The notes below the pieces were generated by a model. The model did not search any database and was not told the origin of the DNA. It saw only the letters and a list, made by a program, of their open reading frames with translations. A DNA stretch of 64,000 nucleotides, taken from positions 1,718,001-1,782,000 of the forward strand of contig NZ_KV917371.1 of NCBI RefSeq assembly GCF_002019635.1, given 5' to 3'. Positions 17,054 through 27,836 of the stretch are shown in pieces (position 1 is the first letter of the stretch; each line of letters opens with the position of its first letter). The DNA comes from Metabacillus halosaccharovorans. Lineage in GTDB: Bacteria > Bacillota > Bacilli > Bacillales > Bacillaceae. The position numbers and the translations under genes are program-made.

Positions 17054-18847
17054 GTGAATCGCAAAATGATAACCATATCAATATGTTTCACATTAGTGAT
17101 ACTATCCTTTTTCACTGAAACTTCACCTTCAACCGCAAAGGCTGCTGATCAAGTCACAATTAATGTTGATGGGCTGAATGTGCGAAACGGAGCAGGACTA
17201 ACATACTCCGTCATTGCCAAAGTAAAAAAAGGACAAACATATGATGTGGTAGAAAAGAAAAATGATTGGATTAAGATTAAATTATCAGCAAGATCTTCTG
17301 GATGGGTAGCAAATTGGTTAGTCATCCAGAAAAAAACAGTAACAAGTTCTTCTACACCTGCTGTTACAAATTCGAAGGGTTCCATCGTTGAATCCAATGC
17401 AACAGGACTTAGGTTTCGCTCAGGACCTGGAACTTCTTTCGGAGTGATTGGTGTATTTGAAAAAGGGAAAACAGCTTCCTATTTGGAGAAAAGCGGGGAA
17501 TGGATCAAGATTTCCTATTCAGGTAAAACAGGCTGGGTATCTTCAAGCTATGTAAAGGTCAAAAATACTTCATCAACACAAGGATCGACAGGCACATCGT
17601 CCGGAAAAAACGGTACAGTGACCGCATCATCCTTAAATGTTCGTAAAACGGCCTCTACTTCCGGCAGTATTGTTGGAAGTCTTAAGAAAAATGCCACTGT
17701 TTCAATAATAAAAGAATCAGGGAAATGGGTTCAAATCCAAACAAAAAATATATCTGGCTGGGTACATAGTGATTATTTAAAGATAAACTCGTCCAATTCG
17801 GGTTCAAAAGAAAACACATCTTCCTCATCAAACCAAAGTTCTGCCGCAAAAGGCAGCGGAAAAGTGACAGCCACATCATTAAATGTAAGAAATAGCGGCT
17901 CACTTAGTGGAAGTGTTGTTGGTTCCATAACAAAAGGAACAAAGGTAAATATTCTTGAAGAGAAAAATGACTGGTATAAGATTGGTTACGGCTCAAATAA
18001 GGTTGGTTGGGTTGCTGGCTGGTACATTGCTAAAGATTCTACACAAAACACAAATACTAATACTAATACAAGTAATAGCAGTCAACAGGTAAAAATTATT
18101 TATAACGGTACAAATATACGCTCAGGAACATCTACTTCTCATTCAATCATTAAACGTGCAAATATTGGTGAGAGTTACGGCATTATTGAAAAAGCAGGAG
18201 ATTGGTATAAGATCAATCTTGGTGGTAATAAAGCTGGTTTTATTGCCGGTTGGGTAGTCGAAACAACAGGTGTCAGCTCACCGGTTACGAAGCCTGGGGT
18301 GTCACAATACATCAAAAACAAGACAATTGTCATTGACCCCGGACATGGAGGACGTGACAGTGGTGCTGTTGGAGTATCTGGTACCTTAGAGAAGAATTTA
18401 ACACTTTCTACAGCAAAATTAGTCTATGATAAGCTGAAATCTGCTGGAGCTAATGTTTTTATGACAAGATCAAATGATACTTATATTAGCTTAAATTCTC
18501 GTGTGAGTACATCACATTATCGAAATGCAAAAGCATTTATTAGCATTCATTTTGACAGCACATCAGATCGAAGTGTTTCAGGTACAACAACGTATTATTA
18601 TCATTCGTTAAAAGATGGTTCTCTAGCAAAGTCTATAAATAATGAACTTGTTAAACAAACCAAACTGAGAGACAGAGGTCAAAAATTCGGGAATTTTCAT
18701 GTCCTTCGAGAAAACAAAGCTCCTGCCGTATTGCTTGAGCTGGGCTTCTTAAGTAATCGGACAGAAGAATTAACCGTAGCAACTTCAAGCTATCAAGAAC
18801 GCGCTTCACAAGGAATTTTTAATGGGTTAGCACAGTATTTCAAGTAA
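17054..18847 (+). CDS. yrvJ: Secreted N-acetylmuramoyl-L-alanine amidase with five SH3b domains (YrvJ-like)
   Basis: A 597-residue exported cell-wall amidase. A signal peptide (about 1-31, ending near STAKA) is followed by five bacterial SH3 domains (about 34-95, 109-169, 186-243, 270-329, 344-402), each with the LNVRNG/LRFRSG-type motif, joined by Ser/Thr/Asn linkers. A C-terminal Amidase_3 domain (about 420-597) has the zinc ligands in DPGHGG, GTLEKN and ISIHFD and the catalytic glutamate in LLELGFLSN. It cleaves the amide bond between MurNAc and L-Ala. GTG start after AAGGAGG. B. subtilis YrvJ has, as I recall, four SH3b units, so one domain may be extra. Repeat copy 3 begins at its stop codon. 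Confidence 0.95.
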   Translation: MNRKMITISICFTLVILSFFTETSPSTAKAADQVTINVDGLNVRNGAGLTYSVIAKVKKGQTYDVVEKKNDWIKIKLSARSSGWVANWLVIQKKTVTSSSTPAVTNSKGSIVESNATGLRFRSGPGTSFGVIGVFEKGKTASYLEKSGEWIKISYSGKTGWVSSSYVKVKNTSSTQGSTGTSSGKNGTVTASSLNVRKTASTSGSIVGSLKKNATVSIIKESGKWVQIQTKNISGWVHSDYLKINSSNSGSKENTSSSSNQSSAAKGSGKVTATSLNVRNSGSLSGSVVGSITKGTKVNILEEKNDWYKIGYGSNKVGWVAGWYIAKDSTQNTNTNTNTSNSSQQVKIIYNGTNIRSGTSTSHSIIKRANIGESYGIIEKAGDWYKINLGGNKAGFIAGWVVETTGVSSPVTKPGVSQYIKNKTIVIDPGHGGRDSGAVGVSGTLEKNLTLSTAKLVYDKLKSAGANVFMTRSNDTYISLNSRVSTSHYRNAKAFISIHFDSTSDRSVSGTTTYYYHSLKDGSLAKSINNELVKQTKLRDRGQKFGNFHVLRENKAPAVLLELGFLSNRTEELTVATSSYQERASQGIFNGLAQYFK

Positions 18848-18920
18848 TTAGAAAAACTCGGCTTATCGCCAAGCCATATTGGCGAAAGCCTTAGTTTTCC
18901 TAATACTATCATCAATAAAA
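18847..18920 (+). repeat. Dispersed hairpin repeat, copy 3
   Basis: ATTAGAAAAACTCGG, core GGCTTATCGCCAA, six-base loop, TTGGCGAAAGCC, then TTAGTTTTCC and TAATACTATCATCAATAAAAT. It starts on the last base of the amidase stop codon, so on the plus strand it may serve as a 3' hairpin. It is the best paired copy (six CGCCAA/TTGGCG base pairs) and has the same 3' extension as copy 2. Confidence 0.8.
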
Positions 18921-18940
18921 TCTTAAAACTCTTGAAATAT

Positions 18941-18986
18941 AAAAAAGGTTATCCTTCATTCAAATGCAGAAGAAGGATAACCTTTT
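18941..18986. terminator. Bidirectional terminator between yrvJ and dtd
   Basis: AAAAAAGGTTATCCTTC and GAAGGATAACCTTTTT form a 16-bp stem with A and T tracts on both sides, usable by the convergent yrvJ and dtd transcripts. One arm overlaps the dtd stop codon. Confidence 0.9.
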
Positions 18987-19426
18987 TATTTACTTTCTAT
19001 AATCAATGTTACTGGACCTACGTTTGTAAATTGAACATCCATCATAGCTCCGAAAACCCCTGTTTCAACCTGCAAGCCTTTTTCTCTTAAGATACGATTA
19101 AAAGACTCATAAAGCTCATTTGCTACGTCAGGTTTTGCTGCATTCATATAGTTAGGTCTTCTACCCTTTCGGCAATCTCCATATAGGGTAAACTGAGAAA
19201 CAGATAAAACCTGTCCACCCACATCAAGAATAGAGTGATTCATTTTGCCTGTTTCATCTTCAAAAATCCTTAGATGAGCAATTTTTTCAGCTAAGTATTC
19301 AGCATCTGCTTCTGTGTCATCATGTGTAATCCCCACAAGCACCATAACACCTTTATCAATTTTCCCAACTACTTTTTCATCAACAGTAACCTTCGCTTGA
19401 ACTGCACGTTGTACAACTACCTTCAC
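18986..19426 (-). CDS. dtd: D-aminoacyl-tRNA deacylase
   Basis: A 146-residue DTD that hydrolyses D-aminoacyl-tRNAs (and Gly-tRNA-Ala), a proofreading step in translation. The family motifs [17 protein letters not shown] (residues about 78-94) and [11 protein letters not shown] (C-terminal GPVT cross-subunit loop) are both present. GTG start (19424-19426) after GGTAGG. It lies 18 bases downstream of relA and is co-transcribed with it, as in B. subtilis. Confidence 0.97.
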   Translation of the reverse strand: MKVVVQRAVQAKVTVDEKVVGKIDKGVMVLVGITHDDTEADAEYLAEKIAHLRIFEDETGKMNHSILDVGGQVLSVSQFTLYGDCRKGRRPNYMNAAKPDVANELYESFNRILREKGLQVETGVFGAMMDVQFTNVGPVTLIIESK

Positions 19427-19444
19427 AATAAAACCTACCTTACC

Positions 19445-21655
19445 TTAGTTCATTACTCTTCTAACAGAGTATATATCAGAAATCTGTTTAATTCTTTCTA
19501 CTACTTTTTGTAAGTGATTAATATTTGAAATAGAAATAGCCATATTAATCGTTGCAACTTTGTTACGGTCTGATTTACCTGCAACAGACGAAATATTAGT
19601 TTTTGTCTCATTTACTGCTTGTAATACTTCATTTAACAGGCCTCGACGATCATAGCCCAAAATTTCAATTTCAACATTATATTCTTTTCGACTTGATGAA
19701 GGCTGATTTTCCCATTCAACATCAATTAAACGTTCTTTTGCATCGTCAGTGTGAACATTTGTACAATCAGAACGGTGAACAGATACTCCTCTACCCTTCG
19801 TTATAAACCCGACTATGTCATCACCTGGAACTGGATTACAGCATTTTGAGAGACGAATTAATAAATTATCAATTCCCTTAACTTGTACACCTGCATCACG
19901 CTTTTTGGAAGTTGTAGAGGCAGGGATTTGTTTCGTCTCATTCATAACCTCTTGTATATTTTTTTCCTGTTCTTCCTGATCACGTTTTTTACGCCATTTT
20001 TCTGTTAAACGATTCGCAACCTGTAGTGCCGTTACACCATTATATCCAACAGCTGCATACATATCCTCTTCATTAGAAAAGTTGAACTTCTCAGCTACTC
20101 GTTGTAAATTATCAGCCGTCATGATTTCTTTGACATTGAAATCTAAATTTTTTATTTCAGTTTCAACCATTTCTTTCCCTTTTTCAACGTTTTCTTCACG
20201 ACGTTGCTTTTTGAAGAATTGGCGAATTTTGTTTTTCGCTTGAGAAGTTTGAGCAAGTTTCAACCAATCTTGACTAGGTCCATATGAGTGTTTGGATGTT
20301 AAAATCTCAATAATATCGCCTGTTTTCAGCTTATAGTCAAGGGTGACCATTTTACCATTAATTTTCGCTCCAATGGTTTTATTACCAATTTCCGAATGAA
20401 TTCGGTAAGCAAAATCAATCGGAACAGATCCAGACGGCAACTCAATTACATCGCCTTTTGGTGTGAAGATAAATACCATATCTGAAAATAAGTCAATTTT
20501 TAGAGATTCCATGAATTCTTCTGCATTTGTTACATCATTTTGAAATTCTAAAATTTCTCTAAACCAGGATAGCTTTTTTTCTAATGTTGTTTTTTCATCA
20601 ACATCTTTTCCCTCTTTATAAGCCCAATGGGCTGCGATCCCGTACTCAGCGATTTGATGCATTTCAAACGTGCGAATTTGCACCTCAAGAGGATCTCCCT
20701 TAGGTCCAATCACGGTTGTATGAAGAGACTGATACATATTCGGCTTCGGCATGGCTATATAATCTTTAAAACGACCAGGCATCGGCTTCCAACAAGTATG
20801 AATAATACCTAATACGGCATAACAATCTTTAATGCTATTGACAACAATTCTAACCGCCAGTAGATCATAGATTTCATTAAATTGTTTATTTTGAAGAACC
20901 ATTTTCCGATAAATGCTGTATATATGCTTTGGTCTTCCTGAGAATTCAGCTTCTATGTTGACTTCATCAACCCGTTCTCGAACTTCGTCAATGACTTGAT
21001 CCAAGTATTCCAATCGTTCCTGACGCTTTTTCTTCATTAAATTCACAATTCGATAATATTGCTGAGGATTTAAATACCTTAATGATGTATCTTCTAACTC
21101 CCATTTAATTTTCGAAATCCCTAAACGATGAGCAAGCGGTGCAAAAATTTCTAATGTTTCATTTGAAATACGTCGCTGTTTCTCCTGTGGAAGATGTTTA
21201 AGAGTTCTCATATTGTGCAGACGGTCTGCAAGCTTTATAAGAATTACACGAATATCCTGAGCCATCGCTACAAACATTTTCCTATGGTTTTCAGCCTGTT
21301 GCTCTTCTTTTGATTTATATTTTATTTTCCCCAGCTTTGTTACACCATCAACGAGCATTGCCACTTCATTATTGAACTCTGCTCGTAAGTCATCTAGCGT
21401 AACATCTGTATCCTCCACAACATCATGAAGGAAACCACCTGCTATTGTAGCGGGATCCATCTCTAAATCTACCAAAATGCCTGCAACTTGAATAGGGTGT
21501 ATAATATATGGTTCACCAGACTTACGGAATTGTTCCCGGTGCGCTTCTTCAGCAAAATCATAAGCACGCTGTATAAAATCAGTATCTTCGGCTGATAAAT
21601 AGCGCTGTGCCTTTTGAATTACTTGCTCGGAGGATAATACTTGTTCATTAGCCAT
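19445..21655 (-). CDS. relA: Bifunctional (p)ppGpp synthetase/hydrolase RelA (Rel)
   Basis: Stringent-response enzyme of 736 residues that makes and degrades (p)ppGpp at the ribosome. Order: HD hydrolase domain with HD at 77-78 ([11 protein letters not shown]), synthetase domain (about 220-380, [13 protein letters not shown] and [17 protein letters not shown]), TGS domain (about 390-450, [14 protein letters not shown]), helical and Cys-containing regions ([16 protein letters not shown]) and a C-terminal ACT domain (about 660-736). The intact HD motif marks it as bifunctional. ATG after AAAAGGTG. Upstream is a 352-base gap that should hold its promoter. Confidence 0.98.
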   Translation of the reverse strand: MANEQVLSSEQVIQKAQRYLSAEDTDFIQRAYDFAEEAHREQFRKSGEPYIIHPIQVAGILVDLEMDPATIAGGFLHDVVEDTDVTLDDLRAEFNNEVAMLVDGVTKLGKIKYKSKEEQQAENHRKMFVAMAQDIRVILIKLADRLHNMRTLKHLPQEKQRRISNETLEIFAPLAHRLGISKIKWELEDTSLRYLNPQQYYRIVNLMKKKRQERLEYLDQVIDEVRERVDEVNIEAEFSGRPKHIYSIYRKMVLQNKQFNEIYDLLAVRIVVNSIKDCYAVLGIIHTCWKPMPGRFKDYIAMPKPNMYQSLHTTVIGPKGDPLEVQIRTFEMHQIAEYGIAAHWAYKEGKDVDEKTTLEKKLSWFREILEFQNDVTNAEEFMESLKIDLFSDMVFIFTPKGDVIELPSGSVPIDFAYRIHSEIGNKTIGAKINGKMVTLDYKLKTGDIIEILTSKHSYGPSQDWLKLAQTSQAKNKIRQFFKKQRREENVEKGKEMVETEIKNLDFNVKEIMTADNLQRVAEKFNFSNEEDMYAAVGYNGVTALQVANRLTEKWRKKRDQEEQEKNIQEVMNETKQIPASTTSKKRDAGVQVKGIDNLLIRLSKCCNPVPGDDIVGFITKGRGVSVHRSDCTNVHTDDAKERLIDVEWENQPSSSRKEYNVEIEILGYDRRGLLNEVLQAVNETKTNISSVAGKSDRNKVATINMAISISNINHLQKVVERIKQISDIYSVRRVMN

Positions 21656-21934
21656 GAAATCACCTTTTTATATTGAAACTTTGATTACAAATTTTTTTCC
21701 TTCTTGCTGTTTATATATTGTCATAAAAACCGAATAATGAAGTTCATTATATCGATTAGAAATTTTACTATATTGTAACTATTATCAATAAAAAAACACG
21801 AGATGTAAAGAGAAAACAGTATTTTTCACACTAGCCAGAAAGTGGTATATGACCATTTACACAAAAAAACATTTGATAATTGGAGTAAAATGGATTTTAT
21901 TAGTAAAGTTAATTGAATAGTATATGCAATTTGC

Positions 21935-21957
21935 AAAAAAAGCACCCATTTGAGTGC
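21935..21957 (-). terminator. Intrinsic terminator after apt
   Basis: Minus-strand GCACTC, loop AAAT, GGGTGC, then seven T. It follows a second stem (21969-22002) and closes the recJ-apt transcript. Confidence 0.85.
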
Positions 21958-21968
21958 CTCTAAAAATA

Positions 21969-22002
21969 ATGGGGACCGCGCTGCAAATAACTCGGGTCCC
22001 CA
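21969..22002 (-). terminator. First stem-loop after the apt stop codon
   Basis: Minus-strand ATGGGGACC pairs with GGTCCCCAT, a 9-bp stem with a 16-base loop, followed by TATTTTT. It may stabilise the 3' end or terminate together with the hairpin at 21935-21957. Confidence 0.7.
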
Positions 22003-22007
22003 TATAA

Positions 22008-22520
22008 TTAAAATTTCATTAATGTTAAAACATCATAGCCATCCAATAAATTACGGCCATCTAAATATGATAATTCTATTAAGAAAGCAATACCTGCTAC
22101 AACTCCACCTAATTCTTCTACAAGCTTAATTGTTGCTTCGATTGTTCCACCAGTTGCCAATAGATCATCTGTGATTAATACTCTTTGACCAGGCTTAATC
22201 GCATCTTTATGGATCGTAAGGACATCTTTCCCATATTCAAGACCATACTCAACACGTACAACCTCACGGGGTAACTTTCCTTCTTTACGAACTGGAGCAA
22301 AGCCCACTCCTAATGAATATGCCACTGGACAACCGATAATAAAGCCACGTGCCTCTGGACCAACAACGATGTCAATCTCTTTTTCACGAGCATATTCCAC
22401 AATTTGGTCTGTCGCATATCGATACGCATCCCCATTATCCATTAATGTTGTAATATCTTTAAATTGAATTCCTGGTTTCGGATAATCAGGAACGACTGTT
22501 ACAAATTGCTTTAAATCCAT
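22008..22520 (-). CDS. apt: Adenine phosphoribosyltransferase
   Basis: Purine salvage enzyme converting adenine and PRPP to AMP. The 170-residue protein [20 protein letters not shown]... has the PRPP-binding motif [17 protein letters not shown] and is nearly identical in layout to B. subtilis Apt. The frame is open to 22544, but conservation and length place the start at the ATG 22518-22520; AAGGAGG lies somewhat far upstream with AAAGGA nearer. It follows recJ by 16 bases. Normal length, all motifs intact. Confidence 0.97.
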   Translation of the reverse strand: MDLKQFVTVVPDYPKPGIQFKDITTLMDNGDAYRYATDQIVEYAREKEIDIVVGPEARGFIIGCPVAYSLGVGFAPVRKEGKLPREVVRVEYGLEYGKDVLTIHKDAIKPGQRVLITDDLLATGGTIEATIKLVEELGGVVAGIAFLIELSYLDGRNLLDGYDVLTLMKF

Positions 22521-22536
22521 TTTTCCTTTGTCCTCC

Positions 22537-24891
22537 TTATACACCTACAGGCGCATCTAATGGAAACCTTTGTTCAAACCACTGCTTAAGCTGCATGTAA
22601 GATGTATATAATAACGTTTTTTCTAGTTCAATTTGGTTTTGCTTTTGGGTATACGTTTTCGATTCACTTAAATCTCTTTTTCGAGATGTGGAATTTGTCG
22701 AAATAACACCATTTTCTATTGTAACAAATTCTAGCTCAAAAAACACCTGTGACATAAATTCTATTGTTTCTTTTGTCCAGCCTTTGTGTTTCGCCAGAAG
22801 CTCACCTTGTTCACGAAGCTTAAAGGAACCTTGCTTTAGCAGGAAACCATAGTACCATTTAAAGTGATCCCTTGTCGGTATTGTCGAAAAAAAGTGATCC
22901 GCTTCTTGTTGAAACACAGAATAAATTCTTGCGGGTTTACCTTTTGAAAAAAGCCCGTCCAATAATTCGATTGAAGAAGGAATGTCAAGTAAAAGAAGAT
23001 GTTTGTCACGGGCATCAAGATTTTTTGCATCTTCATCAGATTGTACTCGAAATGCTTTATGAACCAGTCCCCTTTGCGCTAATTCTTCATATGTTTTTGA
23101 CTGAAATGTAATAATCTGCCCAGCTTCATCGGATGAAAGTAAGCTAATAAGATGATCAACATTTCTGGAACCGCGAAAGTCAAACAGCTGCCATTGATTT
23201 ACTTTTAAATCCTTCAGCATAATTTGCGGTTTTCTCAAGTTATTCCATTCATTTATCGTAAGCTCTCCAATAGCAGATACAGCAACAGCAGGTGAGAGCT
23301 CATCATGAATATACCCCATACCGAAGCCAACACAATCGAGTTGCTGTTCTTCTTGTGAAAAGACGATCTTTAAATGATTTTGCTCTGCCCCTATTTTACG
23401 GACATTAGCCAATGTCATATCTTCCAAATGAATAATCGGTTTTGGATTATTCATACCAAACGGTGATAACTGCTGCATCTCTTCTATAGACTTAACAGTT
23501 ATATCCTCTAACTTACAGCTAACATCAACTCGTGTAACAGGAATAAAATCATCTTCAGTCAAAATCATATGTGCTTTTTCTACCAGTCTTTCACGAAGTT
23601 CATTTACATCTTCAAGTTGTAATGTCATACCCGCAGCCATGGGATGACCGCCGAAATGAGGTAAAATATCACGGCATGTTGATAAATTTTCAAACAAATC
23701 AAAGCCTACAATACTTCGTGCTGATCCCTTTGCGATCCCTTTTTCTTTGTCAATACTTAAAACAATTGTCGGTCTATAAAAACGATCGACTAACCTTGAA
23801 GCTACAATCCCAACAACACCTGGATTCCAACCTTCTTTGGCAATAACAAGGACAGGATTTTGCTCAATTGGAAAGCGGGTATTAACCTCTTCAATAGCTT
23901 CCTCAGTCATTGTGTTTACTAGTTTTTGTCTTTCTTTATTAAGTAAGTCTATTTCTTCAGCGATCATCATAGCTTCTTCTTCATTATCAGAAAGAAGTAA
24001 GTCGACAGCTGGATCTGCAGATTGTAATCTTCCCACAGCATTAATTCTAGGACCAAGAGCAAAACCAATTGTATCTTCATTTATTTCTTGCAGCTTTACA
24101 TTGGCAATTTTTAATAGAGCTTTTAACCCGATCCGATTTGTTGTTTTTAATTGGTTTATACCACGTTTTGCTATTAATCTATTTTCTCCATGCAGGGCAA
24201 CTAAATCGGCAATTGTACCAATTGCCGCAACCTCTAATAAATCTGTTGGAACTTCCCCTAACAGTGCATGGCTTAATTTAAATGCTACACCAACACCGGC
24301 CAATTCCTTAAATGGATACATACATTCCGGCTGTTTAGGGTGTATGATTGCTAGTGCATCAGGTAAAACTGGACCTGGTTCATGGTGGTCAGTGATAATT
24401 AAATCCACACCTAAACCCTTCGCAACGTCTGCTTCATGAACTGCAGCAATACCGGTATCAACCGTAATGATTAGTGAAAAGCCCCGTTCATGAGCTAATC
24501 TAAATGCTGCCTCATTTGGTCCATATCCTTCCGAAAATCGATTTGGTATATAAAAATCTGCTTTAGCACCTAATTTTCGTAATGTCGTTAATAAAACAGT
24601 CGTACTACTTACTCCATCTGCATCATAATCACCATAAACCAATATATGTTCATTATTATGAATTGCCTTTTGAATACGTTGCACAGCTTTATCCATATCT
24701 TTTAAGAGAAATGGATCATGAAAAGTTTGTGAGTCCATATCTAAAAATTCCTGTGCAGCTTCGACAGAGTTAATTCCTCTATTTACTAGTAAAGAAGCTA
24801 CCAGCGGTGTCACCGATAAATTCTCTCTTAAATTTTGAATGAAGGTTTCATCAGATGATTGAATCATCCACCTTGTATTTGCCTTTAACAT
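22537..24891 (-). CDS. recJ: Single-stranded-DNA 5'-3' exonuclease RecJ
   Basis: 784-residue RecJ of the long Bacillus type, acting in recombination and mismatch repair. DHH phosphoesterase motifs: [17 protein letters not shown] (motif I), [10 protein letters not shown] and the DHH of [11 protein letters not shown], then DHHA1 ([12 protein letters not shown]) and an OB domain; the C-terminal extension of about 200 residues is usual in Firmicutes. The frame is open to 24942, but the promoter TTGAAA-17-TATAAT at 24914-24942 would start RNA near 24907, so the ATG at 24889-24891 behind GAGGGGTG is the true start. Sits between lapA and apt. Confidence 0.97.
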   Translation of the reverse strand: MLKANTRWMIQSSDETFIQNLRENLSVTPLVASLLVNRGINSVEAAQEFLDMDSQTFHDPFLLKDMDKAVQRIQKAIHNNEHILVYGDYDADGVSSTTVLLTTLRKLGAKADFYIPNRFSEGYGPNEAAFRLAHERGFSLIITVDTGIAAVHEADVAKGLGVDLIITDHHEPGPVLPDALAIIHPKQPECMYPFKELAGVGVAFKLSHALLGEVPTDLLEVAAIGTIADLVALHGENRLIAKRGINQLKTTNRIGLKALLKIANVKLQEINEDTIGFALGPRINAVGRLQSADPAVDLLLSDNEEEAMMIAEEIDLLNKERQKLVNTMTEEAIEEVNTRFPIEQNPVLVIAKEGWNPGVVGIVASRLVDRFYRPTIVLSIDKEKGIAKGSARSIVGFDLFENLSTCRDILPHFGGHPMAAGMTLQLEDVNELRERLVEKAHMILTEDDFIPVTRVDVSCKLEDITVKSIEEMQQLSPFGMNNPKPIIHLEDMTLANVRKIGAEQNHLKIVFSQEEQQLDCVGFGMGYIHDELSPAVAVSAIGELTINEWNNLRKPQIMLKDLKVNQWQLFDFRGSRNVDHLISLLSSDEAGQIITFQSKTYEELAQRGLVHKAFRVQSDEDAKNLDARDKHLLLLDIPSSIELLDGLFSKGKPARIYSVFQQEADHFFSTIPTRDHFKWYYGFLLKQGSFKLREQGELLAKHKGWTKETIEFMSQVFFELEFVTIENGVISTNSTSRKRDLSESKTYTQKQNQIELEKTLLYTSYMQLKQWFEQRFPLDAPVGV

Positions 24892-24913
24892 AGTTTCACC
24901 CCTCAACCTTCTC

Positions 24914-24942
24914 ATTATACAAGAGTGGTCAAGGGGTTTCAA
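24914..24942 (-). promoter_or_regulatory. Sigma-A promoter of recJ inside an inverted repeat
   Basis: Minus-strand TTGAAA (24937-24942), 17 bases, TATAAT (24914-24919). The promoter overlaps an imperfect inverted repeat, ACCCCTTGACC ... GGTTGAGGGGT (about 24898-24938), whose 3' arm contains the recJ ribosome binding site. Confidence 0.85.
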
Positions 24943-24975
24943 TTTAAGGATTCTTCCATTGTATGATGTTAGTGT

Positions 24976-25296
24976 TTATGATTGATCTGTTTGTAAGCGA
25001 TGATCATTTTGAACAGCTTGATCTTTTACTGTTAAAGTTTTCATTTCTTCTTTTAACCTTGTGTTTTCTTTTTCTAATGCCTTTAATTTTCGATTGAGTG
25101 AAAGGAGTCTAACAACTCCTGTAGAGGCAATCATAAAACCGCCCATAAATACTGAACCCAAAATAAGTAAAATAAGTGGCCACTCAGCTTTCCCGAATAA
25201 ATAATCCACCTCTACAGCTTCCACATTTATGACTGCAAAAATCGCAATAATTAAGGCAAAGATAATGGCCAGGATTATACTCCACTGACGTTTCAT
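24976..25296 (-). CDS. yrvD: LapA-domain membrane protein (YrvD-like)
   Basis: A 106-residue protein with two membrane segments (about 6-28 and 40-66) and a C-terminal charged coiled-coil tail (LNRKLKALEKENTRLKEEMKT). This is the layout of the LapA/DUF1049 family, called YrvD in B. subtilis. LapA proteins in Gram-negatives help assemble lipopolysaccharide; the role in Gram-positives is unknown. ATG after AAGGAGGG. It lies between secDF and recJ. Confidence 0.88.
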   Translation of the reverse strand: MKRQWSIILAIIFALIIAIFAVINVEAVEVDYLFGKAEWPLILLILGSVFMGGFMIASTGVVRLLSLNRKLKALEKENTRLKEEMKTLTVKDQAVQNDHRLQTDQS

Positions 25297-25395
25297 AAGT
25301 TTCCCTCCTTTAAGTTAAGTATAATTTGAAGAGCTTTTAGTACACTATTTCGTTCCAAAGCATATGTGTGACAAACTAAACCACAATAAATAAGA

Positions 25396-25460
25396 ATCAA
25401 CCCATCTCTATTTATTATTACCCCATTCTCATGGCATAGTAACAAAAAGAGTGAGTTGAT
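25396..25460 (-). terminator. Possible terminator between secDF and lapA
   Basis: Minus-strand ATCAACTCACTCT and AGAGATGGGTTGAT can pair (one bulge) around a long loop, followed by TCTTATTTATT. The large loop makes this weaker than the other terminators in the window. Confidence 0.4.
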
Positions 25461-25475
25461 CCTATATACAGTCAG

Positions 25476-27719
25476 TTATACCTGTGGTTCATCACTTACG
25501 TGAGAAGCTGTTTCTTTCTTTTTAGTTAATTGCTTACCTTTCCAAATTAACCATAATTGAGCTGCAATAAATAGAGAAGAATAGGTACCGGCAACTAAAC
25601 CAACTAGTAATGCAATTGAGAAATTCGTAATGGATGAGCTACCAAAAATCAACAAAGCTGCGACAGCAATAACAACTGTTAACACAGTATTAATTGAACG
25701 GGTAAAGGTCTGTTGTAGACTTCTATTTACAATAAACTGTAAATCTTCAATCGTTTTAGCCTTTTTCTTTTTATTCAATTCCCGGATTCTATCAAAGGTA
25801 ACGATCGTATCATTTATTGAATATCCGACAATTGTCAACACGGCTGCAATAAATGTAATATCCACTTCTAATCTAGTGATACTAAAAAAGGCAATGATGA
25901 AAAACGCGTCATGTAATAAGGCAATAATTGATGCCAGCGCCATATAGAATTCAAAGCGAATAGATACATAAATAATAATCCCAATGGAGGCAATTAACAC
26001 TCCATACATCGCATTCCTTGCAAGTTCTTTTCCTACCGTAGGGGAAACCGTACTTACATTTGGTTCAGAACCATATAATTCATTAAAATGGCTTTTTACT
26101 TCAGCAATTTTTTGTGGTTCAAGTACACCTATAAAGCGTGCAACTCCAACCTCTTTGTTTTCTCCTGCAAGGACAACATCATCGACTTCGAGGTCCAGCT
26201 TACTCATTTCACTCTCAATTTCCTCGGCTGTTAAGCTCTTATCCGCTAATACCTCGATTCGTGTTCCACTCGCAAAATCAATTCCTACATTTAATTTAAA
26301 TACTAAAAGAACAATAACACCTGCTACAACAAGTAATGTTGAAAGCATAAAGAATTTTCTCCGGTGTTTTAAGAAATCAACATGATCAAACTTTGTTGGT
26401 GCAATCGTATCATCGTCGGTTTCTTCGATACTAAGGATCTCATCCTTTTTAACACCAAAGTAACTTTTTTTCTTATCGAGCCATCGACTTTCAACTAATA
26501 AAGCCAATAGAATTCTGGATAGGAACACAGCTGTGATAAAGCTGACAATAATACTCAAGATCAGCATTGTGGCAAATCCTTTTACAGAGCTTGTCCCGAA
26601 GAAAAATAAAACTCCTCCAGCCAAAATTGTCGTAATATTTGCATCAAAGATTGTTGCAAAGGAACGTCTTGACCCTGCTTTAAATGCTGAACGAACAGAG
26701 CGGCCCAATTTTAATTCTTCTTTAATTCGCTCGTATGTAATAATGTTGGCATCTACAGCCATCCCGACACCAAGAATTAATGCTGCTATTCCAGGGAGTG
26801 TTAATACACCGTTCATCCAATCAAATACTTGAAGAATTAAATAAATATATGTTGATAATGTTATAACAGCAATTAATCCAGGTAAGCGGTAGAATATAAG
26901 CATAAACAAGAAAATAATTGCGATACCGACTATACCAGCTAAAACAGTACTATCCAGGGCTTGTTCACCAAATTGAGCTCCGACAGATGTAGAGTAAAGT
27001 TCAGTTAGTTTCACTGGAAGAGAACCTGCATTTAGAAGGTTTGCCAAATCCTGTGCTTCCTGAATTGTAAAGTTTCCTGTAATTGTAACCTCTGTTTGAT
27101 TAAAAACCTGATCAACGTTTGGTGCTGATATAAATTTTGGCTTTTCTTTACTAACTTCAGCTTGGAAAGTATCTCCTTCTTCATAATCAAGCCAGATGAC
27201 AAGCTGATTATAAGGTGCATTTCCAACAATCTCCTGTGTGACCTCTTTAAATTTAGATGCATCTTTTAATTTTATCGCAACATTCGGTTTTCCCTGCTCA
27301 TCGAATGATTGCTTCGCTCCACCTTCAACCAAGTCAGAACCATTTAACATTTCTTTGTCTTCATAATCTCTAAATGTTAATTCAGCTTGTGTCGAAAGGA
27401 TTTCCCTTGCTTTACTTTGGTCGTTTACTCCAGCTAATTGAACCCGAATCCGGTCATCACCTTCAATTTGAATGTTCGGTTCACTAACTCCCAGTACGTT
27501 TGCCCTTTTTTGAAGTGCATTTACTGTACTGACTAATACATCTCTTGTTATCTTGTCACCTTCATTTGCCGGTGAAACTTCATAGAGAATTTCAAATCCA
27601 CCCTGCAAATCCAACCCTAGTATGATGTTACTTGTTGCCTTATTTGTGTTAAAACCTATTAAGCTTCCCACAACAAGGACAAGAAGAAAAAACGCAACTA
27701 TGCGTCCACGCTTTACCAT
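25476..27719 (-). CDS. secDF: Fused protein-export membrane protein SecDF
   Basis: A 747-residue natural fusion of SecD and SecF, the proton-driven RND-type helper of the SecYEG translocon. The SecD half (about 1-430) begins with one membrane helix and the LGLDLQGGFEILYEV motif, has the P1 domain with ANLLNAGSLPVKL, then five helices with GVGMAVDANIITYERIKEEL. The SecF half (about 445-747) has VGIDFASGTRIEV and GYSINDTIVTFDRIRE. Fusion is normal for Bacillus. ATG after AAGGAGG. Followed by lapA. Confidence 0.98.
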   Translation of the reverse strand: MVKRGRIVAFFLLVLVVGSLIGFNTNKATSNIILGLDLQGGFEILYEVSPANEGDKITRDVLVSTVNALQKRANVLGVSEPNIQIEGDDRIRVQLAGVNDQSKAREILSTQAELTFRDYEDKEMLNGSDLVEGGAKQSFDEQGKPNVAIKLKDASKFKEVTQEIVGNAPYNQLVIWLDYEEGDTFQAEVSKEKPKFISAPNVDQVFNQTEVTITGNFTIQEAQDLANLLNAGSLPVKLTELYSTSVGAQFGEQALDSTVLAGIVGIAIIFLFMLIFYRLPGLIAVITLSTYIYLILQVFDWMNGVLTLPGIAALILGVGMAVDANIITYERIKEELKLGRSVRSAFKAGSRRSFATIFDANITTILAGGVLFFFGTSSVKGFATMLILSIIVSFITAVFLSRILLALLVESRWLDKKKSYFGVKKDEILSIEETDDDTIAPTKFDHVDFLKHRRKFFMLSTLLVVAGVIVLLVFKLNVGIDFASGTRIEVLADKSLTAEEIESEMSKLDLEVDDVVLAGENKEVGVARFIGVLEPQKIAEVKSHFNELYGSEPNVSTVSPTVGKELARNAMYGVLIASIGIIIYVSIRFEFYMALASIIALLHDAFFIIAFFSITRLEVDITFIAAVLTIVGYSINDTIVTFDRIRELNKKKKAKTIEDLQFIVNRSLQQTFTRSINTVLTVVIAVAALLIFGSSSITNFSIALLVGLVAGTYSSLFIAAQLWLIWKGKQLTKKKETASHVSDEPQV

Positions 27720-27836
27720 TATGTATCCTCCTTAATCTCTAACAAATGAACTTTTTGGGAGGCATGCTTATTTTATGTATCTAACTTCAACATTTCCCAA
27801 TAAAAATTATACGATAGTAAATAAAGCAGAAGCAAA

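Larger units (their letters stand above)
21656..22007. other. Intergenic region between apt and relA
   Basis: A 352-base AT-rich gap. The apt-proximal part holds two hairpins listed separately. The relA-proximal part has several promoter-like pairs on the minus strand, the best being TTTACA, 17 bases, GATAAT about 125-155 bases before relA, which leaves a long leader. No small gene with a ribosome site was found on either strand. Confidence 0.5.

Noticed and set aside
23837-24439. 200-codon open frame on the plus strand opposite recJ
   Set aside because: Lies fully antisense to a well-conserved gene, has no ribosome site and shows reversed codon composition typical of a shadow frame.
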